Part shown: positions 1 through 5,438 of the stretch, in pieces
Numbering within the stretch: position 1 is the first letter of the stretch
How the letters are laid out: each line of letters opens with the position of its first letter
Source of the DNA: Alphaproteobacteria bacterium
GTDB taxonomy: Bacteria > Pseudomonadota > Alphaproteobacteria > Micropepsales > Micropepsaceae
DNA length: 6,330 bases
Assembly (NCBI GenBank): GCA_019508105.1
Contig: JAEKMB010000314.1
Coordinates: 1 to 6,330, forward strand
Reading direction: 5' to 3'
Position numbers and translations under genes: made by a program
The notes under the pieces: model-generated
The model's input: the letters and a program-made list of their open reading frames with translations, nothing else
Database searches by the model: none
What the model was told of the DNA's origin: nothing

Positions 1-1343
1 CCCATGGCCTGAAAGTCAGCAGCAATGGGGTGTTCGCCGAGGCGCAGAAGACCGACGGCATGGCGGTTTCCAATGAACTGGTCAGCCGCGTCACCGGCCA
101 GCCGGTGATCGGCGGCATGCTGGCCTTGCACAAGCCGGACGGCAGTTTCGACGGCACCGTGGCGATCTCGCTGGACGTGCACTGGATCGACTACATGATG
201 CGCTCCGCCAACCTGCCCAAGGGCGCGGTGGTGGCCGTCTATGACCGCACCGGCAAGGTGATCGCCACCAACAACAGGGATGTGGGGGCGGCCATCGCCA
301 AGGCGGCGCTGTCCGCCGGCGCCGATCCCAACGATGTTTCCAGCGCGGTGGACAGAAGCGGCGACCTGTGGCGCTACGGCAATGCGACTTTGATGGGCAA
401 TTCCATTTTCGTGGCCTTTGCCATGGGCGAGAGCCGCTTGTTCGGTCCCACCTATCTGCATGTCGGCCTGGATTTCGCCCTGCCCATCCTGATGATCGGC
501 TTTGCCTGGTTCGCCATCTGGCTGGCGACCGACCGGCAGGTGACGCAGTGGATCAGCTATCTCAGGCGCATCGCGGCGGCCTATCGCAGTGGCCATTACA
601 CCATCCGCCCCGACCTGGCCGAAGCTCCGGTGGAGTTCAAGCTGTTGGGCGACGCCCTCAGCGACATGGCCGAGGGCATCCAGGACCGCGACCGGCGCCT
701 GCGCGAAGCCGTGGACATGAAGACCACGCTGATCAAGGAAATCCATCACCGGGTGAAGAACAATCTGCAGATAGTGATGAGCCTGCTGTCCATCCAGGCC
801 AACCAGGTCAGGGACCTGAGCGCCAAGGAGGCGCTGCTGCAGGCCCAGACTCGGATCAATGCCCTGGCGCTGGTGCACCGCATCCTCAACGAGCTGGAGG
901 ACCAGAGCACGCTGGATATCCGCCAGCTTCTGGAAGAACTCTGTCACCAGATCGCCGGCGGCATGAGCGCGGAGAATGTGCAGGTGGAGGTAGATGTCCC
1001 CAGCCGCGTGGTGTCCGGCAGTGTGGCGGTGGCGCTGGCGCTGTTCACGGTGGAAGCCCTGACCAACATCTTTAAGCACGCCTTCCCCCACCAGCAGCAG
1101 GGCGTGGTCCGGGTCAGCATGGTGCCGATGGACGGCGGCAAGCTGAAACTGGCGATCGCCGATAACGGCACGGGCTTTGTCATGGACGCAACCGGCAAGA
1201 GCGTGGGCAGCCGCCTGATCAAGACCTTCGGGCTGCAATTGGGCGGTGTCTCAAGCGTCCATTCCGAGCCGGGGCAGGGCACGGTGGTGGATCTGATCTT
1301 CCCCGACCCCGACCTGAAGCCCAAGGACGGTCCGCAGGTGTGA
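1..1343 (+). CDS. Sensor histidine kinase, HisKA_2 type (5'-truncated by window edge)
   Basis: Membrane-anchored two-component sensor kinase. The reading frame is open to the left edge (first complete codon at base 3, 446 residues visible), so the GTG at 30 is probably internal and the true start lies outside. Residues ~1-150 resemble the membrane-distal end of an extracytoplasmic Cache/PAS sensor (DGTVAISLDVHWIDYMM region). One hydrophobic transmembrane segment follows at ~154-176, then a HAMP-like linker to ~235. The phosphoacceptor box is EIHHRVKNNLQ; the likely phosphorylated His is the one before Arg (codon 747-749). The HATPase_c domain has an N-box (VEALTNIFKHAFP, codons ~1050-1088) and a G-box (ADNGTGF, codons ~1158-1178). 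The missing N-terminus should hold the first membrane helix and the rest of the sensor domain. No response-regulator gene is visible, so partner and stimulus are unknown. HisKA_2/HWE kinases are common in Alphaproteobacteria. Family call firm, signal unknown. Confidence 0.93.
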   Translation, partial: HGLKVSSNGVFAEAQKTDGMAVSNELVSRVTGQPVIGGMLALHKPDGSFDGTVAISLDVHWIDYMMRSANLPKGAVVAVYDRTGKVIATNNRDVGAAIAKAALSAGADPNDVSSAVDRSGDLWRYGNATLMGNSIFVAFAMGESRLFGPTYLHVGLDFALPILMIGFAWFAIWLATDRQVTQWISYLRRIAAAYRSGHYTIRPDLAEAPVEFKLLGDALSDMAEGIQDRDRRLREAVDMKTTLIKEIHHRVKNNLQIVMSLLSIQANQVRDLSAKEALLQAQTRINALALVHRILNELEDQSTLDIRQLLEELCHQIAGGMSAENVQVEVDVPSRVVSGSVAVALALFTVEALTNIFKHAFPHQQQGVVRVSMVPMDGGKLKLAIADNGTGFVMDATGKSVGSRLIKTFGLQLGGVSSVHSEPGQGTVVDLIFPDPDLKPKDGPQV

Positions 1344-1448
1344 ATCTTGGCCCCAGCGGCCAATTCGCCGCACTGGCATGCGTTTGGGGCTGTTTTCGTT
1401 CAGGCTGCAATGGTTATGTTCCGGCCCGAATATCAACCGAGCAGGGCC

Positions 1449-2852
1449 ATGGCAGACAGTTTCGACGCGATCGTGATCGGGGGCGGCCCCGGCGGCTACA
1501 ATGCGGCGATCCGGCTGGGCCAGCTTGGCCTGACCAGCGCCTGCATCGACAAGCGCGGCAGCTTTGGCGGCACCTGCCTGAATATCGGCTGCATTCCGTC
1601 CAAGGCGCTGCTGCATACGTCAGAGCGCTTTCACGAAGCGCAACATGACTTCGCCAGGCTGGGCATCAAGGCCAAGGTGGATCTCGACCTGCCCGCCATG
1701 ATGGCGCAGAAGTCCAAGATGGTCGGCGAACTGACCAAGGGCGTGGAATTCCTGCTCAAGAAGGCCAAGAGCGAGGCCATTGTCGGCGAAGCGCGCATCA
1801 CCGCGCCCGGAAAAGTCCAAGTGACGCTGGCGGACGGCAAGACCCGCAGCCTCACCTGCAAACACATCATCATCGCCACCGGCTCGGATGTCGCGCCGCT
1901 GCCGGGCGTCACCCTGGACGAAAAGCAGATCGTTTCCTCGACCGGCGCCATTGCGCTGACATCGGTGCCCAAAAAGTTGTTGGTGGTGGGCGCCGGGGTG
2001 ATCGGGCTGGAGCTGGGCTCGGTTTGGTCGCGCCTGGGTTCGGAGGTCACGGTGGTGGAATTCCTCGATCGCGTCACCCCGGGCATTGACCTGGAAGTCT
2101 CCAAGGCGTTCCAGCGCGTGCTGACCAAGCAGGGTTTCACCTTCCATTTGTCCACCAAGGTCACGGGCGTGGAAAAGAAGGGCGGCGCCTTGAAGGTCAG
2201 CGTCGAGCCGGCTGCCGGCGGCGACAGCCAGGTGCTGGATGCCGATGTGATGCTGGTCGCCATCGGCCGCATTCCCTACACCGCGGGCCTGGGCCTGGCC
2301 GAAGCGGGCGTGACCTTGGACAAGCGCGGCCGCGTCATCACCGATCATCATTACCGCACCAATGTGCCGGGTATATATGCCATCGGCGATTGCCGCGAAG
2401 GCGCCATGCTGGCGCACAAGGCCGAGGATGAAGCGGTGGCCTGTGCCGAACTGATCGCGGGCAAGGCGGGGCATGTGAATTACGATGCCATTCCCTCGGT
2501 GGTTTATACCTTTCCGGAAGTCGCCACTGTGGGCAAGACGGAGGAAGAGCTGAAGGCCGCCGGTGTGCAATACAAGGTCGGCAAGTTTCCCTTTACCGCC
2601 AATGCCCGCGCCAAGACCATCATGGCGACCGACGGCCTGGTAAAGATCCTGGCCGATGCCAAGACCGACAAGGTGCTGGGCTGCGCCATCATTGGACCGG
2701 AAGCGGGCAACCTGATCGCTGAAGTGGTGCTGGCGATGGAATTCGGCGCCTCATCCGAGGACATCGCGCGCACCTGCCATTCGCATCCGACTCTGACGGA
2801 AGCTGTCAGGCAAGCCGCGATGGGGGTCGAGGGTTGGACGATGCAGATGTGA
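1449..2852 (+). CDS. lpdA: Dihydrolipoamide dehydrogenase (E3)
   Basis: FAD-dependent E3 subunit that reoxidises dihydrolipoyl groups with NAD+ in the pyruvate and 2-oxoglutarate dehydrogenase complexes and the glycine cleavage system; cytoplasmic. The ATG at 1449 gives 467 residues, the usual family length. An in-frame TTG at 1347 would add 34 residues with no family character, so it is rejected. Visible motifs are the FAD Rossmann GGGPGG (11-16), the redox disulfide C43/C48 in GGTCLNIGCIPSK, the NAD-binding GAGVIG (181-186), the second FAD contact AIGDC (311-315), and the C-terminal catalytic dyad H446/E451 in HPTLTEA. All key residues are intact. It begins 105 bases after the kinase stop; that gap has a weak hairpin (1347-1363) and no convincing promoter. 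The Shine-Dalgarno is weak (GCAGGG). Unlike many alphaproteobacterial lpd genes, no E1 or E2 gene is adjacent here, so which complex it serves cannot be told. Confidence 0.97.
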   Translation: MADSFDAIVIGGGPGGYNAAIRLGQLGLTSACIDKRGSFGGTCLNIGCIPSKALLHTSERFHEAQHDFARLGIKAKVDLDLPAMMAQKSKMVGELTKGVEFLLKKAKSEAIVGEARITAPGKVQVTLADGKTRSLTCKHIIIATGSDVAPLPGVTLDEKQIVSSTGAIALTSVPKKLLVVGAGVIGLELGSVWSRLGSEVTVVEFLDRVTPGIDLEVSKAFQRVLTKQGFTFHLSTKVTGVEKKGGALKVSVEPAAGGDSQVLDADVMLVAIGRIPYTAGLGLAEAGVTLDKRGRVITDHHYRTNVPGIYAIGDCREGAMLAHKAEDEAVACAELIAGKAGHVNYDAIPSVVYTFPEVATVGKTEEELKAAGVQYKVGKFPFTANARAKTIMATDGLVKILADAKTDKVLGCAIIGPEAGNLIAEVVLAMEFGASSEDIARTCHSHPTLTEAVRQAAMGVEGWTMQM

Positions 2853-2875
2853 CATTGCGCCAAAGCGCAATGTCA
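2850..2875 (+). terminator. Perfect hairpin overlapping the lpdA stop codon
   Basis: Seen directly: an 11-bp perfect inverted repeat, TGACATTGCGC / GCGCAATGTCA, around a CAAA loop (2861-2864). The left arm includes the TGA stop of lpdA. No T-rich tract follows on the plus strand, so it is not a canonical intrinsic terminator. It may block 3' exonucleases, help end transcripts between the convergent genes, or be the outer part of the adjacent palindromic repeat. It is symmetric, so it could act on either strand. Confidence 0.5.
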
Positions 2876-2915
2876 TCCCCGGCGAGCCGCGACCAGCGGC
2901 GAGGGAAGGGGATCC
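2872..2915. repeat. Nested intergenic palindrome (dispersed repeat candidate)
   Basis: ATCCCC (2875-2880) pairs with GGGGAT (2908-2913). Inside lies a second inverted repeat, GCCGC (2886-2890) / GCGGC (2896-2900), around a GACCA loop. The pattern GTCATCCCCGG ... GGGGATCC between convergent genes resembles the short palindromic elements found many times in alphaproteobacterial genomes. Only one copy is in this window, so dispersal is inferred. With the hairpin at 2850-2875 it may form one compound element of about 65 bases. Confidence 0.5.
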
Positions 2916-2932
2916 AACTTCTTTCCGATTTG

Positions 2933-3064
2933 CTAAAGCGCGCTGGCGATCCAGCCGAACGCGCCGATCAAGATGAAGAACCCCACCCATGTCATGCAGA
3001 ACATGAAGGCGCAGCGATTCTGTTCCTTGTGGGATGACTCAATCGGACGATGTACCATGGCCAT
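2933..3064 (-). CDS. Small single-pass membrane protein, 43 residues, unknown function
   Basis: A short minus-strand ORF opens at ATG (3064) and stops at TAG (2933-2935). A good Shine-Dalgarno, GGGAG (plus-strand bases 3071-3075), lies 6 bases before the start. A second in-frame ATG two codons later (3058) is less well spaced. The product begins MAMVHRPIESSHKEQNRC, a polar and charged N-terminus. Its C-terminal ~25 residues are almost entirely hydrophobic (Phe, Met, Trp, Ile, Gly, Ala; core TWVGFFILIGAFGWIA), a clear transmembrane helix running to the C-terminus. This is the layout of small respiratory or stress-associated membrane proteins, but I recognise no family; likeness to short cytochrome oxidase subunit IV proteins is too weak to use. 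It lies 100 bases downstream of the flavoprotein gene on the same strand, so co-transcription is possible. It converges on lpdA with the palindromic repeat between them. Confidence 0.65.
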   Translation of the reverse strand: MAMVHRPIESSHKEQNRCAFMFCMTWVGFFILIGAFGWIASAL

Positions 3065-3076
3065 GGGCGGCTCCCG

Positions 3077-3135
3077 TATTCGTCGCCTGAAAGGCTAAAC
3101 CCGTTCCGACTGTGCGGGAATGTCTATTCGTCGCC
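3077..3135 (-). repeat. Pair of 11-bp direct repeats upstream of the small membrane protein gene
   Basis: GGCGACGAATA (minus strand) occurs at 3077-3087 and again at 3125-3135, spaced 48 bases apart (close to a whole number of helical turns is not met: ~4.6 turns). The nearer copy lies just upstream of the Shine-Dalgarno of the 43-residue protein gene. It could be an operator pair or chance. The rest of 3065-3164 shows no strong promoter or terminator. Confidence 0.3.
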
Positions 3136-3164
3136 GCAACGCAGCAAACTCAGCGCCCACTTCC

Positions 3165-4415
3165 CTAGCGTTTCGGCAGCCGCGCATGTTCCGGGCGCAC
3201 GCCCATGCCGATAAAGCGCGCCGGGAACTGCCGCGCCCAGGGCCAGGCATTCAGCAGGCGGAGGATCGCCGGCGGCTTGGGGGTTCGCATCGCCGCCAGG
3301 GTCGGCGCCAGCAGGATGTTCTGCGCCGCCACCTGAAAGGCCTGAATCACTTTGGTGGGAAACTCGCGCCGTTTCTGGACTTTCCGCAGGTCGCGCAAAG
3401 TCGGTACGCCGCGGGTCAGGACGGGGCTGAGGATATTGGCCGTCGCCACCGCATCCTGGATGGCCAGATTAATGCCGACCCCGCCAATGGGCGACATGGC
3501 ATGGGCGGCATCGCCGATGCAGAGCAGGCCGGGCCGCGCCCATTTTTCCAGCCGGTCCACCGTCACCGTCAAAAGCTTGACCTGGTCGAAATCCCGGATG
3601 GCTTCGTCGATGCGGCCCGCGGCAAAGCCGGCGATCGATTTCAGCCGGTTGCGGAACTTTGTCAGGCCGTCGGCCTTGATGGTGTCGAAGCCGCCCTTGG
3701 GGATCAGATAGGCGCATTGCCAGTAATCGGTGCGATAGATCATCACGAACAATTGCCCGTCGCGGACCTTGCCGATCAGGTCGGCGGGATCGCCCGGCAG
3801 CACCGGCAAGGTCAGCCACAACACGTCAAAGGGCGCGCCCAGGTCTTGGACTTTCAGGCCGGACTTGTCGCGTAAGGTGGAATGTCGGCCATCGGCGGCG
3901 ATGGTCAGCCCGGCCTTGATTTGCAGATTGACTTTTTTTGGGTCGCTCTGGCTTTCGCCAACGCTCCTCGCCCCCGTCGCCAGTACCCCGCAGATGCGGT
4001 CGCCCTGCGCAATCAGGTCCTTGGCTTCGGTCTGCATTAGCAGATGGAAGTTGGGCAGTTTTTTTGCCTGGCCGGCCAGGAAATCCAGAAAGTCCCATTG
4101 CGGCATCAGGGCGATGAATTTGGCGGCGGTAGGCAGGCGGGAAAAATCGCCGATGGTGAAACGCTCGTCGCCGATCTCGATGGTGCCGGTGCGGATTTTG
4201 GTGTGCGGCAGCTTGAGGAAATCCTGCAGCAGGCCCAGCTCCTGCATCACTTGCAGAGTGGAGGGATGCACCGTGTCGCCGCGGAAATCGCGCAGGAAGT
4301 CCTTGTGCTTTTCCAGCACCGTCACATCCACCCCGGCCCGGGCCAGCATATAGCCGCACATCATCCCGGCCGGGCCCCCGCCGACGATCACGCATGTGGT
4401 GGAAAGCGTTTCCAA
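3165..4415 (-). CDS. FAD-dependent monooxygenase/oxidoreductase (class A flavoprotein, PHBH/UbiH-like)
   Basis: Predicted cytoplasmic flavoprotein of the p-hydroxybenzoate hydroxylase fold (COG0654 type), usually an NAD(P)H-dependent hydroxylase of aromatic or polyketide-like substrates. The 416-residue length is typical. It shows the N-terminal FAD Rossmann GGGPAG (12-17), an RGDTVHPST segment (45-53), the ADGRHST motif (174-180, the family's DG motif), and GDAAHAMSPIGGVGINLAIQDA-type FAD ribityl binding (301-322). The start is TTG at 4415, because no in-frame ATG precedes the Rossmann strand; AGGGGG nine bases upstream is a plausible Shine-Dalgarno. Residues ~147-166 between a beta strand and the DG motif look longer and more polar than usual, encoded by DNA with a short inverted repeat. 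It is divergent from the aldolase gene (51 bases between starts), so the two may share control. Substrate unknown; homologues are often loosely named ubiquinone hydroxylases, which I would not adopt. Confidence 0.88.
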   Translation of the reverse strand: METLSTTCVIVGGGPAGMMCGYMLARAGVDVTVLEKHKDFLRDFRGDTVHPSTLQVMQELGLLQDFLKLPHTKIRTGTIEIGDERFTIGDFSRLPTAAKFIALMPQWDFLDFLAGQAKKLPNFHLLMQTEAKDLIAQGDRICGVLATGARSVGESQSDPKKVNLQIKAGLTIAADGRHSTLRDKSGLKVQDLGAPFDVLWLTLPVLPGDPADLIGKVRDGQLFVMIYRTDYWQCAYLIPKGGFDTIKADGLTKFRNRLKSIAGFAAGRIDEAIRDFDQVKLLTVTVDRLEKWARPGLLCIGDAAHAMSPIGGVGINLAIQDAVATANILSPVLTRGVPTLRDLRKVQKRREFPTKVIQAFQVAAQNILLAPTLAAMRTPKPPAILRLLNAWPWARQFPARFIGMGVRPEHARLPKR

Positions 4416-4428
4416 AGCTCCCGTCCCC

Positions 4429-4456
4429 CTTGCCCTTGCAGGCCGTTGGTCTAACC
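4429..4456 (+). promoter_or_regulatory. Candidate promoter for the aldolase gene
   Basis: CTTGCC (4429-4434) and CTAACC (4451-4456) are separated by 16 bases, an imperfect match to the alphaproteobacterial housekeeping pattern CTTGAC / CTATAT. A start ~7 bases after the -10 would fall at 4463-4467, at or just before the aldolase ATG. That fits the absence of a clear Shine-Dalgarno there. The element lies within the 51-base divergent interval. Confidence 0.3.
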
Positions 4457-4466
4457 TCGATCGGGC

Positions 4467-5219
4467 ATGCGCGCCAATCGTATCCGCGAATTATGGGCCT
4501 CGGGCAAGCCGGCCCTGAATTGCTGGATCACCCTGCCGGGCACCCTGGCGGCGGAGATGCTGGCCCACCAGGGCTGGGACAGCCTGACCGTGGACCTGCA
4601 GCATGGCGCCAGCGATTTCGCCTCCATGTGCGCCATGTTCGCCGCCATTTCCACCACCGACACGGTGCCGTTGATGCGGGTGGCCTGGAATGCGCCGGGC
4701 GATGTGATGAAGGCGCTGGATGCCGGGGCCTATGGCGTGATCTGCCCCAATATCGACACGGTGGAGGAGTGCGAGCGCTTTGTCCGGGCCTGTCACTATC
4801 CGCCGGACGGCTATCGCAGCTTCGGACCCAAGCGCGGGCTGCTCTATGGCGGCAAGGATTATGTCCATCACGCCAACAAAACCATCCTCACCATCATCCA
4901 GATCGAAACCCTGAAGGGCCTGGAGAATGTGGACGCCATCGCCGCGGTGAAAGGTTTGGACATGCTCTATGTCGGGCCCTCCGATCTGGGCCTGGCGCTG
5001 GGCCGCGAGGCCAGGCAGAACCAGACCGATCCGGTGGTGATGGAGGCGATCGGCAAGATCCTGGCGGCCGCCAAGAAAGCCGGGCTGAAAGCGGGCATGC
5101 ATTGCACCAGCGCCGAATATGCCGGCCAGATGATCGAGAAGGGGTTTGAGTTTGTCACCGTGATCTCGGACGAGAATCTTCTGGCGCGCGGCGCCGCCGA
5201 GCGCGCCAAGCTGGCTTGA
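4467..5219 (+). CDS. HpcH/HpaI-family aldolase (class II, metal-dependent)
   Basis: A pyruvate-type aldolase of the HpcH/HpaI/citrate-lyase-beta superfamily: a TIM-barrel enzyme that reversibly cleaves 4-hydroxy-2-oxo acids into pyruvate and an aldehyde using a divalent metal. The 250-residue length is normal. Key residues line up with the characterised family: D43 and catalytic H46 in VDLQHGASD, R71 in PLMRV, metal ligands E147 (IQIET) and D173 (VGPSDL), with the usual 26-residue spacing between the ligands. The GYRSFGP segment (115-121) marks the subgroup that replaces the GxRG stretch of HpaI. The substrate cannot be fixed, so hpcH/hpaI is not assigned as a name. No good Shine-Dalgarno precedes the ATG, so translation may be near-leaderless. 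It is divergent from the flavoprotein gene and followed after 219 bases by a thiamine-diphosphate enzyme gene on the same strand, which has its own upstream signals. Confidence 0.93.
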   Translation: MRANRIRELWASGKPALNCWITLPGTLAAEMLAHQGWDSLTVDLQHGASDFASMCAMFAAISTTDTVPLMRVAWNAPGDVMKALDAGAYGVICPNIDTVEECERFVRACHYPPDGYRSFGPKRGLLYGGKDYVHHANKTILTIIQIETLKGLENVDAIAAVKGLDMLYVGPSDLGLALGREARQNQTDPVVMEAIGKILAAAKKAGLKAGMHCTSAEYAGQMIEKGFEFVTVISDENLLARGAAERAKLA

Positions 5220-5227
5220 ATTTCCGC

Positions 5228-5255
5228 CTTGAAGTCGCTGGTGGGCGCGCTATAT
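5228..5255 (+). promoter_or_regulatory. Promoter for the micro-ORF/leader transcript
   Basis: CTTGAA (5228-5233), a 16-base spacer, then CTATAT (5250-5255) closely match the alphaproteobacterial housekeeping consensus (CTTGAC / CTATAT). It lies just after the aldolase stop. A start about 7 bases downstream (~5262) gives a leader of about 29 bases before the GTG at 5291. It would make the interval an independently transcribed unit rather than an aldolase 3' tail. Confidence 0.6.
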
Positions 5256-5275
5256 TTGCAGTGCAACAATTTTGA

Positions 5276-5291
5276 AAAGGAGGTGATCCAG
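5276..5291 (+). promoter_or_regulatory. Extreme Shine-Dalgarno, 16-base complement of the 16S rRNA 3' tail
   Basis: AAAGGAGGTGATCCAG is a perfect 16-base reverse complement of the conserved bacterial 16S 3' end (CTGGATCACCTCCTTT). Ordinary sites here use 4-6 complementary bases; other genes in this window have weak ones. The AGGAGG core ends 7 bases before a GTG, ideal spacing. It marks either a very strongly translated micro-ORF or an RNA that holds the anti-Shine-Dalgarno tail. Confidence 0.8.
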
Positions 5292-5352
5292 TGTCTCATT
5301 GTCTTTGCCTGCGGACGTCGAAAACCGCGAACTGGATCCTTCTCGCGAAGGA
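5279..5352 (+). promoter_or_regulatory. Mutually exclusive RNA pairings that could mask the Shine-Dalgarno
   Basis: Pairing A: GATCCAGT (5285-5292) with ACTGGATC (5331-5338), extended by GGAGG (5279-5283) with CTTCT (5339-5343) after one bulged base and including two G-U pairs. It buries the whole AGGAGG core and the first two bases of the GTG start. Pairing B: TCCTTC (5337-5342) with GAAGGA (5347-5352) around a TCGC loop. The two share 5337-5342, so only one can form. A small inner hairpin, GCGG (5311-5314) / CCGC (5325-5328), fits inside pairing A. The complementarity is seen; a switching role is inference. Confidence 0.45.
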
Positions 5353-5365
5353 CAGCGCCGCGTAA
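5291..5365 (+). CDS. 24-residue micro-ORF / candidate leader peptide
   Basis: GTG start at 5291, TAA stop at 5363-5365, 24 sense codons, too short for ordinary gene calling. The peptide begins MSHCLCLRTSK and ends with WILLAKDSAA; His3, Cys4 and Cys6 sit close together, Trp15 begins a short hydrophobic run, and there are four Leu. No stretch of identical amino-acid codons is present as in classical ilv, his or trp leaders, so amino-acid sensing is not obvious; Cys or Leu are the only mild candidates. Support comes from the exceptional Shine-Dalgarno, the promoter 36 bases upstream, and the intrinsic terminator that begins 25 bases after the stop. The next gene, 73 bases downstream, encodes an acetolactate synthase-like enzyme. 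I do not recognise the peptide. It may be a regulatory leader whose translation matters more than its product, or a free-standing microprotein. Confidence 0.55.
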   Translation: MSHCLCLRTSKTANWILLAKDSAA

Positions 5366-5390
5366 CAGGCGTTTTCAGCACGACAATGTC

Positions 5391-5427
5391 GGGCCGTCAC
5401 CCTTGCGGGTGGCGGCCCTTCTTGTTT
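5391..5427 (+). terminator. Intrinsic (rho-independent) terminator
   Basis: Twelve-bp GC-rich stem: GGGCCGTCACCC (5391-5402) pairs with GGGTGGCGGCCC (5407-5418) with one G-U pair, loop TTGC, followed by TTCTTGTTT (5419-5427). It is the best terminator in the window. It ends the micro-ORF transcript and lies only 11 bases before the next gene's ATG, so that gene must be expressed by read-through or from a promoter not visible here. This is the geometry of an attenuator. Confidence 0.85.
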
Positions 5428-5438
5428 GAAGTAGCGGC

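Noticed and set aside
1347..1363. Hairpin TTGGCC / GGCCAA after the kinase gene as a terminator
   Set aside because: It has only six base pairs and no T tract; too weak to call in a GC-rich sequence.
1347..1448. Extended lpdA start at TTG 1347
   Set aside because: The extra 34 residues have no family counterpart, and ATG 1449 places the FAD-binding strand at its usual distance from the N-terminus.
1620..2570. Long minus-strand ORF (316 codons) opposite lpdA
   Set aside because: It is antisense to a gene with every catalytic motif intact, and its product is low-complexity and rich in Gly, His, Gln and Arg as expected from a GC-rich shadow frame.
2751..2990. Minus-strand 79-codon ORF overlapping the end of lpdA and the palindrome
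   Set aside because: It reads through the repeat and antisense to lpdA, with Arg/Gly-rich composition; the overlapping 43-residue frame has a better Shine-Dalgarno and a coherent membrane helix.
3120..3875. Plus-strand ORF (251 codons) opposite the flavoprotein gene
   Set aside because: Its composition is Arg/Gln/His/Gly-rich with no recognisable domain, while the opposite strand carries a complete FAD-binding enzyme.
3933..3939. Seven-A run in the flavoprotein gene in the phase of a -1 slippery heptamer (A AAA AAA, minus strand)
   Set aside because: No nearby stimulatory hairpin or internal Shine-Dalgarno was evident, and the -1 frame would yield only a truncated protein lacking the C-terminal FAD motif. 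It is best seen as chance.
4394..5149. Plus-strand ORF overlapping the aldolase gene in another frame
   Set aside because: The product is Gly/Arg/Pro-rich and without motifs; the 4467-5219 frame has the full aldolase active site.
5276..5320. Fragment of an antisense 16S rRNA gene
   Set aside because: The match to the reverse complement of the 16S 3' end stops exactly after 16 bases; the next bases do not continue as CCGCAGG, so this is a Shine-Dalgarno-like element and not rRNA debris.
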